A DNA stretch of 37,435 nucleotides from Pseudomonadota bacterium (GTDB taxonomy: Bacteria > Pseudomonadota > Gammaproteobacteria > Steroidobacterales > Steroidobacteraceae), in assembly GCA_021807675.1 (NCBI GenBank), contig JAKBCR010000017.1, forward strand, positions 1 to 37,435, written 5' to 3'. Positions 16,565-24,440 of the stretch are shown here, piece by piece; the first letter of the stretch is position 1; every line of letters begins with the position of its first letter. The notes under the pieces are model-generated. The model saw nothing but the letters and a program-made list of their open reading frames with translations. It searched no databases and was not told the DNA's origin. The position numbers were made by a program, and so were the translations under genes.

Positions 16565-17965
16565 TCACTCGAGCACCGGGTGGCGCGTATGGAAAGCCGT
16601 GACCTGCTGAAAGGCCGCCCCGGCGCGGACCAGCACCGCCTCGTCTGCCCAGGCGCCGACGAGTTGCAGCCCGATCGGTATTCCATCCTGGGTAAAGCCG
16701 CCAGGAAAACTGAGCGTCGGTGTTCCAGCCACGTTGAAAGGCAGGGTGAAGCGGATCAGATCGGGATCGAATGGCAGGGCTTCGCCGCTGCGGGACTCGA
16801 TGGCCTGCCATGTCGGCAGAATCTGGCCGAGCCCCGGCGTCAGGATCATGTCGACATCCTGAAATAAGCTCCGCACCCGTCCCTTGTAGCGGTCGCGCGC
16901 CAGGTAGGCGCGCGCGAGGCCTGCTCGATCGACATTGCTCGCCGACTGCTGCAGCATGGACCTCAGCCACGGGCCGTACTGATCCGCCTTCGCGGGGAAG
17001 TGCTCGGCATGCGCTACGGCAACCTCGGCATCGAAGATCGGTAGCGTGGCGAGGAAATCCTCTTCGGTCCAGGGTATCGTCACCTCGCGCACCCGCACAC
17101 CGAGATCCTGAAACACGCCGAGCGCACCCTCGAGGCTCTGACGGATTTCCGGTGGCATTCCGCCCGCCGCGAATTGCCAATCGACGCCCAGCACGAGATC
17201 GCCGACAGCCGCATTCGTGAGCGACAGGTAATCCGGCACGGGTTCCGTGAGGGCCGTCGGGTCGAGGGGATCGGCTCCGGCGATCGCCTGGAGAATCGCG
17301 GCCGCGTCAGCGACCGAACGAGCCATGGGACCCAGATGATCGAGGCTCTCGCTGAGATGAATCAAGCCGTGACGGCTCACCCGGCCCCATGTGGGCTTGA
17401 TGCCGCTGAGATTGTTCGCGGCGCACGGCATGCGGATCGAGCCCCCGGTATCCGAGCCGATCGCACCGAAACAAAAGCCCGCGGCGGTCGCGACGCCGGA
17501 GCCGCTCGAAGAGACGCCGGTCCAGCGATCGGGGCACCAGGGATTCACTGGCCGCGGGAGGCTCGGATGATGGTGGACGGTTGCACCCTCGGTCATGTGG
17601 AGCTTGGCGATGATCACGGCACCCGCGCGCTTCAGCCGCTTCACCACTGTCGCATCGGAGGGTGGCCTGAAATCCTTGAGTAGCGCCATTCCCGCGCAAG
17701 TCGGCAGCCCCTCCGTCCACAGCAGATCCTTCACTCCCAGAGGAGCTCCATGCAGCGGTCCTCGGCAAAGGCCCGCAGCCATCTCTGCGTCGGCTTGTCG
17801 TGCCTGCGCGAGCGCCGCGTCTGCCGGCAGCCACGCGATGCTATGGAGGCGGCCCTCGTGCCTCTCGATCCGCTCGAGTAACACTCGCGTGACCTCCTCC
17901 GCGCTGAGGATGCGCCGGCGGATGCGCTCCGAAATCTCCAGCAGGCCGAGGTAATGAATATTCAT
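16565..17965 (-). CDS. Amidase-signature family hydrolase
   Basis: The 466-residue protein has the Ser-cisSer-Lys triad of the amidase signature family: Lys79 in LGVKDLL, cis-Ser in the GVSSSGSGVATAAG segment (residues 150-163), and the nucleophile Ser176 in GSDTGGSIRMPC. Family members cleave amides and, in some cases, esters or carbamates. It heads the operon with the first P450, and GGGAGGG precedes the ATG at 17965. A GatA function is unlikely because no gatB or gatC is near. In this region it may open an amide or lactam of the catabolic substrate. Confidence 0.92.
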   Translation of the reverse strand: MNIHYLGLLEISERIRRRILSAEEVTRVLLERIERHEGRLHSIAWLPADAALAQARQADAEMAAGLCRGPLHGAPLGVKDLLWTEGLPTCAGMALLKDFRPPSDATVVKRLKRAGAVIIAKLHMTEGATVHHHPSLPRPVNPWCPDRWTGVSSSGSGVATAAGFCFGAIGSDTGGSIRMPCAANNLSGIKPTWGRVSRHGLIHLSESLDHLGPMARSVADAAAILQAIAGADPLDPTALTEPVPDYLSLTNAAVGDLVLGVDWQFAAGGMPPEIRQSLEGALGVFQDLGVRVREVTIPWTEEDFLATLPIFDAEVAVAHAEHFPAKADQYGPWLRSMLQQSASNVDRAGLARAYLARDRYKGRVRSLFQDVDMILTPGLGQILPTWQAIESRSGEALPFDPDLIRFTLPFNVAGTPTLSFPGGFTQDGIPIGLQLVGAWADEAVLVRAGAAFQQVTAFHTRHPVLE

Positions 17966-18377
17966 CCGGATCGAACCCTCCCTTCACGAGCGACCTCCTG
18001 GATGCCCACCCTGATTGGTGCTTTCATTGCCAATCTCCGCTCACGATCATCCGCATCGGCGCCCAATGGGCCGTTCCGCCCACATCGGAACCGATTTTGT
18101 AGCGGAGCGACAGGAGCCGGTACGACTGTACCCCAAATGCTCCCAAGGGAGCACCCTCGCCCGGACTCGAGCGCGGCTCCTTCATAGAGACCCTGAATTG
18201 CGCGACCACAGCTCTGCGGATGAGCTACGATGACGCCCGGCGCTCCACGCTCAGTGCGCGCAATGATTCGCGTAGCCAGAGCCAGTGGTCGGCTCGGCAC
18301 CCTTGCCACGGCGGGCACTCGACCGGTCGTGGTGCGCATGCCGGCGCGGCAACCCTGGAAAACCGGAGTAAAGCGAT
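17966..18377. other. Divergent promoter region between amidase-P450 and second P450
   Basis: About 410 bases separate the leftward amidase-P450 operon from the rightward P450-SDR pair. No gene is seen. It must hold promoters for both directions, but no clear -35/-10 pair stands out. The one strong signal is the palindrome at 18138-18153. Confidence 0.6.
18138..18153. promoter_or_regulatory. Perfect palindrome TGCTCCC-AA-GGGAGCA, candidate operator
   Basis: Seven-base arms are exact reverse complements around a two-base centre. It sits near the middle of the divergent intergenic region between the two P450 units, a natural place for one regulator to control both. It could also form a short RNA hairpin, but the two-base loop is too small for a terminator and no T-run follows. 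Confidence 0.5.
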
Positions 18378-19637
18378 ATGCAGTCCGTCACCGAGATGAC
18401 GCTTCCGCTCGTGCCGATCCTGGATCCGGCCATGTCGACCGACCCATTTTCCTTCATTGAAGCCGCGCGCAAGCAGCATCCTTGGCTTGCGAGGACTGAC
18501 ACGGGACATCTTCTCGTGCATGAGTACCAGGCGATCAAGGACTTGTCTTACATGGACGATAAGTTCCGGCCATCGATGGCCGAAATCTCGGAGTTCATGG
18601 GAGGCAAGGGCGGGGCAGCCGCGGAGTTCTTCGACAATACGATGCTGGCGCGGCAACCACCGGTACACACCCGCCTTCGCAACAGCGTGGCCGCGTCCTT
18701 CACTCCCCGCAATGTCAATCGCTATCGCGATCTGATGCGGAGGGTGATCTCCGACCTGCTCGACGAATGGGCCCCGAAAGGCGCCTTCGACTTCGCCGCC
18801 TTCGCCTCATATTTTCCGATCACGGTCATGTTCGGCCTCATCGGCACCTCGCCGGAGCCGATTCCTCGCATTCGCAAGTGGCTCGAAACTCAGGGCATGA
18901 TCGCGAACCTCCAGCGCTCGATGCTCCCGGAATTGAACGAGGCGATCGCGAATCTCTGGCAGTTCGTCGACGGCGTCATCGCCGAGCGGAGGAAGAACCG
19001 GCGGGGTGACGAACAGGACGTGCTCAACGCGGTGATCGCCGCCAGCGATTCGGGCCAGCTGAGCGAGGAGGAGCTGCACAACCTGCTGATATTCCTCTTC
19101 GGCGCCGGATTCGACACATCGAAGAACATGCTCACCCTCATCATATACGCGATGCTCGAGCACCCGGAGCATTGGACCCGATGCGCGGAAGATCGGCCCT
19201 TCTGCGAGAAGGTGGTCGAGGAAACGCTCCGTTACCACAGCGTCTCGAGCCTGTATCGCACGGCCACCGAAGATGTGGCTTATCGCGACATTCTCTTCCC
19301 CAGAGGCAGTCAGCTGTTCATGCCGCTTCAGATCGCGGGCCGCGACCCGGCGGCAGTCGTCGACGGCAACGAGTTCCGGCCGGAGCGGACCGAGACCGGC
19401 CGCCATCTCGCCTTTGGCCGCGGCATCCACATGTGCTTGGGGCAACATCTCGCCCGCGCTCAACTCCAGGAAGGCGTGCACCTGATCGCCCAGCGCATCA
19501 CGAAACCGCGACTGGCGGGCGAAATCGCCTGGCGCCCGTTTCCCGGTGTATGGGGCATCAGAACGTTGCCGATCGCATTCGAGCCGGCGGCGCGGAGGCC
19601 CGACGCATCCTCGGTCCGCGAGAGCACGGCGCAATGA
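18378..19637 (+). CDS. Cytochrome P450 (second of two related copies)
   Basis: This 419-residue soluble P450 has an I-helix FGAGFDTSK (D246-T247), an ExxR pair E282-R285 (ETLR), and a heme loop FGRGIHMCLG with Cys353 as axial ligand. The ATG at 18378 has GGAG about nine bases upstream. It is a diverged duplicate of the P450 at 15276, probably acting on the same or a related substrate. It is followed after 16 bases by an SDR dehydrogenase on the same strand, a sensible pair in which an alcohol made by the P450 is oxidised by the SDR. No redox partner is encoded nearby. Confidence 0.95.
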   Translation: MQSVTEMTLPLVPILDPAMSTDPFSFIEAARKQHPWLARTDTGHLLVHEYQAIKDLSYMDDKFRPSMAEISEFMGGKGGAAAEFFDNTMLARQPPVHTRLRNSVAASFTPRNVNRYRDLMRRVISDLLDEWAPKGAFDFAAFASYFPITVMFGLIGTSPEPIPRIRKWLETQGMIANLQRSMLPELNEAIANLWQFVDGVIAERRKNRRGDEQDVLNAVIAASDSGQLSEEELHNLLIFLFGAGFDTSKNMLTLIIYAMLEHPEHWTRCAEDRPFCEKVVEETLRYHSVSSLYRTATEDVAYRDILFPRGSQLFMPLQIAGRDPAAVVDGNEFRPERTETGRHLAFGRGIHMCLGQHLARAQLQEGVHLIAQRITKPRLAGEIAWRPFPGVWGIRTLPIAFEPAARRPDASSVRESTAQ

Positions 19638-19653
19638 GGCTCGGATAGTCTCA

Positions 19654-20481
19654 ATGGAGCTTGGTCTCAGGGGCGCGGCGGTCTGCGTGAGCGGCGGCAC
19701 CAAGGGCCTGGGCCGTGTGGCATCGCTCGCGTTCGCGCGGGAGGGTGCACGCGTGGCGGTGAGCGGACGCGACGCGGAAAGTCTCAATCGTATGGTCGAT
19801 GAGCTGCGGCAGGCGGGGTCGCCCGACAGCTTTGGCGTGCAGACGGATGTCGCCAAGCCTGCCGATCTGCAGAGGCTATTCCATCGGATCGACTCTCGTT
19901 GGGGCGAGCTGCATACGCTCATCAACATGGCCGGACCGACCGGACCGAGCAATGCCGCAAGCTTCGCGGAAGTTCCCGACGAGGAATGGCAGCGCTTCTT
20001 CGAAGTCGGTCTCATGAGCGTGGTGCGCTGCACGCGGCTCGCGCTGCCGCTCATGCGCAGGGCCGGGTGGGGACGTGTAGTCAATGTATCTTCCATCTCC
20101 TCGCGACTGGGTCTGCCGATGGAAGCGCCCTACATGACCGTGAAGGCTGGCCTCAATGCGCTGTCGAAGAACATGGCCTGGGCGCTCGCGAGGGAGGACA
20201 TTCTCGTCAACACCGTCACGCCAGGGGTCTTCCGCACGGAGTCGCTGAATTATTTCATGGAGGCGACCGGCGCGACCGCGAAATACGATCCGGCCAAGCT
20301 CGCGGATATCTGGAGCTGGATGCGCGAAGTCATGGGAGGACGCCACGGCGGCACGATCGGACGCGTTGCGGAGCCGGATGAGCTCGCCTCGCTACTGTTG
20401 CTCCTGGGCTCGCGCGCGAACAGCTATATGGTCGGCGCCAATTTCGCAATCGACGGCGGTACTGATTTCTCGATCGGGTAG
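19654..20481 (+). CDS. Short-chain dehydrogenase/reductase
   Basis: The protein is 275 residues from the ATG at 19654. The same frame is open further upstream inside the P450 gene, but that part is antifamily and Arg-rich. The cofactor motif GGTKGLG is at residues 14-20, NMAG (a variant of NNAG) at 91-94, and the catalytic residues are Ser147, Tyr160 and Lys164 (YMTVK). Classical SDRs are about 250 residues. It most likely oxidises a hydroxyl introduced by the P450 encoded just before it, with NAD(P)+. A terminator-like hairpin follows 30 bases after its stop. Confidence 0.92.
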   Translation: MELGLRGAAVCVSGGTKGLGRVASLAFAREGARVAVSGRDAESLNRMVDELRQAGSPDSFGVQTDVAKPADLQRLFHRIDSRWGELHTLINMAGPTGPSNAASFAEVPDEEWQRFFEVGLMSVVRCTRLALPLMRRAGWGRVVNVSSISSRLGLPMEAPYMTVKAGLNALSKNMAWALAREDILVNTVTPGVFRTESLNYFMEATGATAKYDPAKLADIWSWMREVMGGRHGGTIGRVAEPDELASLLLLLGSRANSYMVGANFAIDGGTDFSIG

Positions 20482-20510
20482 CTCTCGGGCATGCCAGTAC
20501 GGCATTCGCA

Positions 20511-20544
20511 AGGATCACCCCGGCTTTGCGGGGAGTCCTTTATT
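20511..20544 (+). terminator. Terminator-like hairpin after the P450-SDR unit
   Basis: AGGA...CCCCG (20511-20522) pairs with CGGGG...TCCT (20529-20539) around GCTTTG, with a small internal mismatch, followed by TTTATT. It lies between the stops of two convergent genes and reaches the stop codon of the leftward beta-propeller gene, so it may serve both. Confidence 0.6.
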
Positions 20545-22129
20545 CCGGGCGGATCGCCAGCACGCTACCCTCGGCATCAGCCGAGACGTAGAGCGTTCCG
20601 TCCTTGCCGGCGGCAATGCCGGCGAAGGGACTCATCGCGCCGCATAACGGCAGAAACGGACTAAGCTCATTGGGCTTCACGCCGGGGGGGGATCCAACCG
20701 GCAGATGAGTGGCGATCGTGCGTCGTACCTTGCTGTCCAGGCCGTATTCGATCACCTCTTTGGAGCCTGTATCGACGATGAACAGGCGATCGCCGCGAAT
20801 GGCGATGCCGTGCGGCATTTGCAAGCCATCGAGAACGATCTCGGCGCGGCCGCCGCCCAGCTTGACGATCCGACCGGCACCCGTGTCGGACACCAGGCAG
20901 ACACCATCCGCCCCGACGGCCACGCCACGGGGATCGTGCAAGCCGGTGGCCAACTCTTCAACCTTGCCGGAGCGAATGGATACCACGCGACCCTTGCCGC
21001 GCTCGGCCACGATGATCGCCCCTCCCGATGCGGTCGCGACGCCGAATGGTTGGTCCAGCCCGTTCGCGAGATTCTGATTCCTTTGCTCTGCTGGCCACCA
21101 GTGCGCGACATCGCCATTGGCCGTGGTAACCAGATATGAGCCCGGCCCCGCGACGGCGACACCGCGAATATAGCCCGGGAACCCCGGAGCGAAAAGTACC
21201 CCGATGCGATCGAGCTTTTCGCCCGCGCGGAGCGTATACGTGCAGCCACCGTCGGCCACGAACAGCAGACCATCCTCGCCGACCGCAAGGCCAAGGGGCC
21301 ATTGCAGTCCATCGGGCACGAGCGATCGAGTCGCGCCGTTGCCGAGCACTTCGCTGATCTGGCCCGAGATCCTCGAGACGAATATCCGGTCACCGACAAA
21401 GGTGCAGTTGTCCAGCCCCGGCGCGATGTCCGCGAGCACCTCGCGATTCCCGGTGCGCGGGTCGATCCGCAGTACCTGCCCGCTTGCGACCTGCGTGGAG
21501 ACGATGCGGCCCTTGGAGTCGAATTTCACCGAGTCCGGAAGGCCGAGGTCCTTGGCGATGACTTCGGGCGCTCCTCCCTTCAGATCGACGCGCCAGATCT
21601 CATTCGCGCCCATCACCGGGAAGTAGAGTTTGCCATCGGGCCCCACGTCGAAGGCATTCGGCGCCGGGACGTTTTCCAGGATCATCCGCGGCGCTCCACC
21701 GTGAAGATCGAGCTCCATGATCCGCCCGCCGGGCCGGCACTCGCCCGCGATCAGATGGCCGTTGTAGTAGGTGATGGGATTCGCGACCGGCATATCGCCG
21801 CGGAGCACGCGAGTCTCGCCGTTGGGCCTGCGCACGCTCACGCGGCCTTCCGTGATCTCGGTGGCATAGATGTTGCCTTCCGGATCCAGGGCGAGATCGT
21901 CCGGTCCCACGATGCCGGCCCCCATGGGGCTGACCGCCTCGACCGCGCCCGTGTCGACATCGACGGCGCTGATCTGGCTGCCGGCGACCTGCGCAACATA
22001 GATACGGCCGTTGACGGTGCGCAATCCGTTGGCACCAAACAGGCGGCTCGGCTGGGTCAAACGCTCAAGGCTCCATCCTTCGGCCAATCGGAATGCTCCC
22101 GCCTCATAGCGCGTGTATTGCCCCGACAT
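20540..22129 (-). CDS. Beta-propeller protein of the SMP-30/NHL/Vgb lactonase-like group
   Basis: The protein is 529 residues from the ATG at 22129, which has an AAGGAGA ribosome site about nine bases upstream; a TTG at 22159 is in frame but weaker. It is built of repeated blades with motifs such as GPDDLALDPEGNIYATE, DQPFGVATA, HDPRGVAVGADGVCLVSDTG and MPHGIAIRGDRLFIVDTG, giving about ten repeats. Proteins of this kind include gluconolactonases, SMP-30 lactonases and virginiamycin B lyase. There is no obvious signal peptide. In this region it may open a lactone formed during ring cleavage, but the sequence does not prove enzymatic activity. Confidence 0.82.
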   Translation of the reverse strand: MSGQYTRYEAGAFRLAEGWSLERLTQPSRLFGANGLRTVNGRIYVAQVAGSQISAVDVDTGAVEAVSPMGAGIVGPDDLALDPEGNIYATEITEGRVSVRRPNGETRVLRGDMPVANPITYYNGHLIAGECRPGGRIMELDLHGGAPRMILENVPAPNAFDVGPDGKLYFPVMGANEIWRVDLKGGAPEVIAKDLGLPDSVKFDSKGRIVSTQVASGQVLRIDPRTGNREVLADIAPGLDNCTFVGDRIFVSRISGQISEVLGNGATRSLVPDGLQWPLGLAVGEDGLLFVADGGCTYTLRAGEKLDRIGVLFAPGFPGYIRGVAVAGPGSYLVTTANGDVAHWWPAEQRNQNLANGLDQPFGVATASGGAIIVAERGKGRVVSIRSGKVEELATGLHDPRGVAVGADGVCLVSDTGAGRIVKLGGGRAEIVLDGLQMPHGIAIRGDRLFIVDTGSKEVIEYGLDSKVRRTIATHLPVGSPPGVKPNELSPFLPLCGAMSPFAGIAAGKDGTLYVSADAEGSVLAIRPE

Positions 22130-22211
22130 CTTTGGTGCTCTCCTTCCCTTACCGTCCAAAGCTGATGTTGCCCACGGCGGTCCCCTGCGGACTCTGCGCG
22201 AAGTCCGCAGA

Positions 22212-22235
22212 TTGATTGACCATGCAGCGAATCAA
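22212..22235. promoter_or_regulatory. Inverted repeat TTGATT-N12-AATCAA
   Basis: Six-base arms at 22212-22217 and 22230-22235 are exact reverse complements. It lies in the divergent region between the beta-propeller gene and the SDR at 22330, next to the stronger palindrome at 22247. It could be an operator half-site pair, or chance. Confidence 0.3.
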
Positions 22236-22245
22236 GCGTAGCGTA

Positions 22246-22275
22246 TTGACAAGCGATTGTCATTGTCGGTATGTG
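22246..22275 (+). promoter_or_regulatory. Promoter with overlapping palindromic operator, reading into SDR 22330
   Basis: TTGACA (22246-22251) is a perfect -35 box, and TATGTG lies 18 bases downstream as a possible -10. The -35 box is embedded in a perfect palindrome TGACAA-GCGA-TTGTCA (22247-22262). A second, shorter symmetric element, TGTC-N7-GACA, follows at once. A repressor bound here would block the polymerase. Confidence 0.5.
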
Positions 22276-22329
22276 ACAGCCAGTACCGCTTGGATCGAAG
22301 AGGATCGGGCGTTCATCCGGAGGGAATGA

Positions 22330-23259
22330 GTGAAAGAGCTCAGATTCGACGGCAGAGTGGCCGTGATCACGGGGGCCGGACGGGGTTTGGGTCGCGCCTA
22401 TGCGCTTCTTCTGGCTTCGCGCGGCGCAACGATCGTCGTCAATGACACTGGAGTGAGTCGCCATGGCGAAGGCGGCAACATGGAGCCAGCGCGACAGGTC
22501 GTCGCCGAGATCCGCCAAGCGGGCGGTGAGGCCCTGGCGGTGACCGATTCCGTTGACTCCGCCGAAGGGGCTCGAGCGATCGTCGATGCGGCCATTCGGC
22601 ACTACGGCCGTATCGACATCCTGATACACAACGCCGGAATCAATTGGGCCGTCCCGTTGCGTGAGATGTCGTGGGAGCAATTTTCCGCAACCTTGGGTGT
22701 TCACCTGCACGGCGCATTTCACCTCGTGCGGGCGGCGATGCCGATCATGTGCGATGCGTCGTATGGACGTATCGTGCTGACCTCGTCGATCGCCGGCCTG
22801 TACAGCTCCAAGAACCTGGCCGCCTACGCCGTCTCGAAGGCCGGCCTGATCGGGTTGTCGCACACGATAGCACTGGAGGGTGCGCAATCCGGCGTCACCT
22901 GCAATGTGATCGTGCCGGCGGCCATGACCCGCCTTGCCGAAGGAAGGGATACGTCCTCATTCCCCGACACGATGGTGCCTGAAGAGGTCGCCCCCACAGT
23001 GGCTTGGCTGGTGCACGAGAATTGCAGATCGACCGGGGAGATTTTCGTCTCCCTCGCGGGCCGCGTCGCCAAGGCTTTCGTGTCCGAAACCAAGGGCGCC
23101 TTCTGCGAGCATTGGACGATCGAGGACGTGGCGGCGCGAATGGGCCAGATCGAGGACATGTCGGATCCGCAAGTGTTCAAGCCATTTCCCTGCGGATTCC
23201 AGGAGCATCTGGATTTCAGCTTCGACATGTCTCGAAAGCGCCCCCGGAACCATCGGTGA
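22330..23259 (+). CDS. SDR similar to the (3R)-hydroxyacyl-CoA dehydrogenase domain of MFE-2
   Basis: This 309-residue SDR starts at a GTG (22330) with GGAGGG upstream; an overlapping ATG at 22326 is in another frame. TGAGRGLG lies at residues 14-21, NAG at 101-103, and the active site is Ser152/153, Tyr166, Lys170. The VVAEIRQAGGEA segment and the ALEGAQSGVTCNVIVPAAMTR region are typical of the dehydrogenase domain of peroxisomal-type multifunctional enzyme 2 and 17-beta-HSD4-like bacterial proteins, which oxidise 3-hydroxyacyl-CoAs. A beta-oxidation-like step on a side chain is the best guess. The C-terminal 60 residues go beyond a classical SDR, as in that subfamily. Confidence 0.88.
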   Translation: MKELRFDGRVAVITGAGRGLGRAYALLLASRGATIVVNDTGVSRHGEGGNMEPARQVVAEIRQAGGEALAVTDSVDSAEGARAIVDAAIRHYGRIDILIHNAGINWAVPLREMSWEQFSATLGVHLHGAFHLVRAAMPIMCDASYGRIVLTSSIAGLYSSKNLAAYAVSKAGLIGLSHTIALEGAQSGVTCNVIVPAAMTRLAEGRDTSSFPDTMVPEEVAPTVAWLVHENCRSTGEIFVSLAGRVAKAFVSETKGAFCEHWTIEDVAARMGQIEDMSDPQVFKPFPCGFQEHLDFSFDMSRKRPRNHR

Positions 23260-23384
23260 GCACGCTCGCGGGCGAAAGCGAGCGACGGCGCAGTCGTGCA
23301 ATATCTCCACCTGTGAGTGAGTCTCGGACGGACATCGACTGCACCGCGCCGCTCTTGTCCTGCGACTGCCGGAAAATCGGCTGA

Positions 23385-24377
23385 TCAGGCATTCCGGCCT
23401 CGGGCCATCCGCAAGCGGTAACTTTCGGTGGGGTCCGGGAGCTCGAGTGGGATTTGCGGTATCGGCTGACCGCGGCGCCGGGTCTCCTCGATCAGCCGCT
23501 TCATCAATTCGCCGCGGGTGTGCGGGGTGGGCTGCCATAGTTGCGCCATATCAGCGGTCATTGGGAAGATCGGCAACGCTCGATCGACCCGCATCAGATC
23601 CGGCGTCAGCATCTCGCCGATGAAAGTCTCGATGCCGGTGAAGGTCAGGCTCGACTTGCCTGTAACGGGCCCGGGCAGTCCGGCCGGCAGTCCCAGCCGA
23701 AATCCATCGGGCGTGAGCCCAACGGAGGCGGCACGAACCGTGAGAGGGAAGCCATCCGCATTCACCAGCGATAGGTGACCAGGCGCATTACGTGCCAGCG
23801 CCCGGTCCGCGAGATCACGCCAGGACCTCGCCTGCTCCCATTTCGCCGGCTTGCTGCCAGCGCCGGCGGGTACGGGGTCGGAGGGCGGATACACCGTTCC
23901 CGCCGGCGCGTCCCAGCGACTTGGCGGATAAGCCATCGCCGCAGGGCTGCTCCACCACAGAACGCTCGCTGGCCTGACCTCGACCAGGATGCGCGTCCAG
24001 TACCATACCGCCCGCCTTGCAAGCTCCCACGTCGGATGGTGTGGAAGTGTGTGCCCGGCCTCCGAAAGATAGCGCAGGACGTTGGCTTGCAAATCGCCAT
24101 CCCTGACGGATGCAAAGCCGAGGAGCAAGACGAGCGGCTCGTCGGGGCGCCCTTCGAACAACAGCGATACCCGCGGGTTCCGGCGCGCGCGCTCCGCCTT
24201 CGCGGGATAGGCAAGGCCAGTCGCCAGATCGAAGCTCGCCAAACCATCGCTCGGGAAGATCAATACCGGCGTGTCGATCGGCACACCGGCGGCGCTGACC
24301 GTCGTGTACTGTGCCGTAGAGATCGATCTCATCAGATCGAAGACCGGCGCAGGCCAACCCTCGTACACCGCAGTCAC
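23385..24377 (-). CDS. Protein with two split-barrel (PNPOx-like) FMN-binding domains
   Basis: The 330-residue protein appears to contain two pyridoxamine-phosphate-oxidase-like split barrels, at about residues 15-150 (motifs PVLIFPSDG, RARRNPRVSLLFEG) and 185-290 (LSLVNADGFPLTVRA, KSSLTFTG). Such domains bind FMN, F420 or heme. It starts at a GTG (24377) 63 bases downstream of the Rieske oxygenase stop on the same strand, so the two are probably one operon. It could supply a reductive step, handle a product, or transfer electrons, but no NAD(P)H-binding domain is present. The function is unassigned. Confidence 0.7.
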   Translation of the reverse strand: MTAVYEGWPAPVFDLMRSISTAQYTTVSAAGVPIDTPVLIFPSDGLASFDLATGLAYPAKAERARRNPRVSLLFEGRPDEPLVLLLGFASVRDGDLQANVLRYLSEAGHTLPHHPTWELARRAVWYWTRILVEVRPASVLWWSSPAAMAYPPSRWDAPAGTVYPPSDPVPAGAGSKPAKWEQARSWRDLADRALARNAPGHLSLVNADGFPLTVRAASVGLTPDGFRLGLPAGLPGPVTGKSSLTFTGIETFIGEMLTPDLMRVDRALPIFPMTADMAQLWQPTPHTRGELMKRLIEETRRRGQPIPQIPLELPDPTESYRLRMARGRNA

Positions 24378-24440
24378 GCGGCCTTGACCCGGCAGGCCAT
24401 CAGATGCCCGCCGCCGAAGGCCTCGGTACGGATCTCGAGA

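Noticed and set aside
23284-23345. GCAGTCG/CGACTGC inverted repeat between convergent genes
   Set aside because: The arms are seven bases with a loop of about 40 and no T-run, which is too weak to call a terminator.
24374-24440. Possible frameshifted tail of the Rieske gene ending in a GTGA overlap with the FMN-barrel gene
   Set aside because: The Rieske protein already has a normal-length C-terminus. The other frame carries no recognisable sequence, so it is read as a 63-base intergenic gap.
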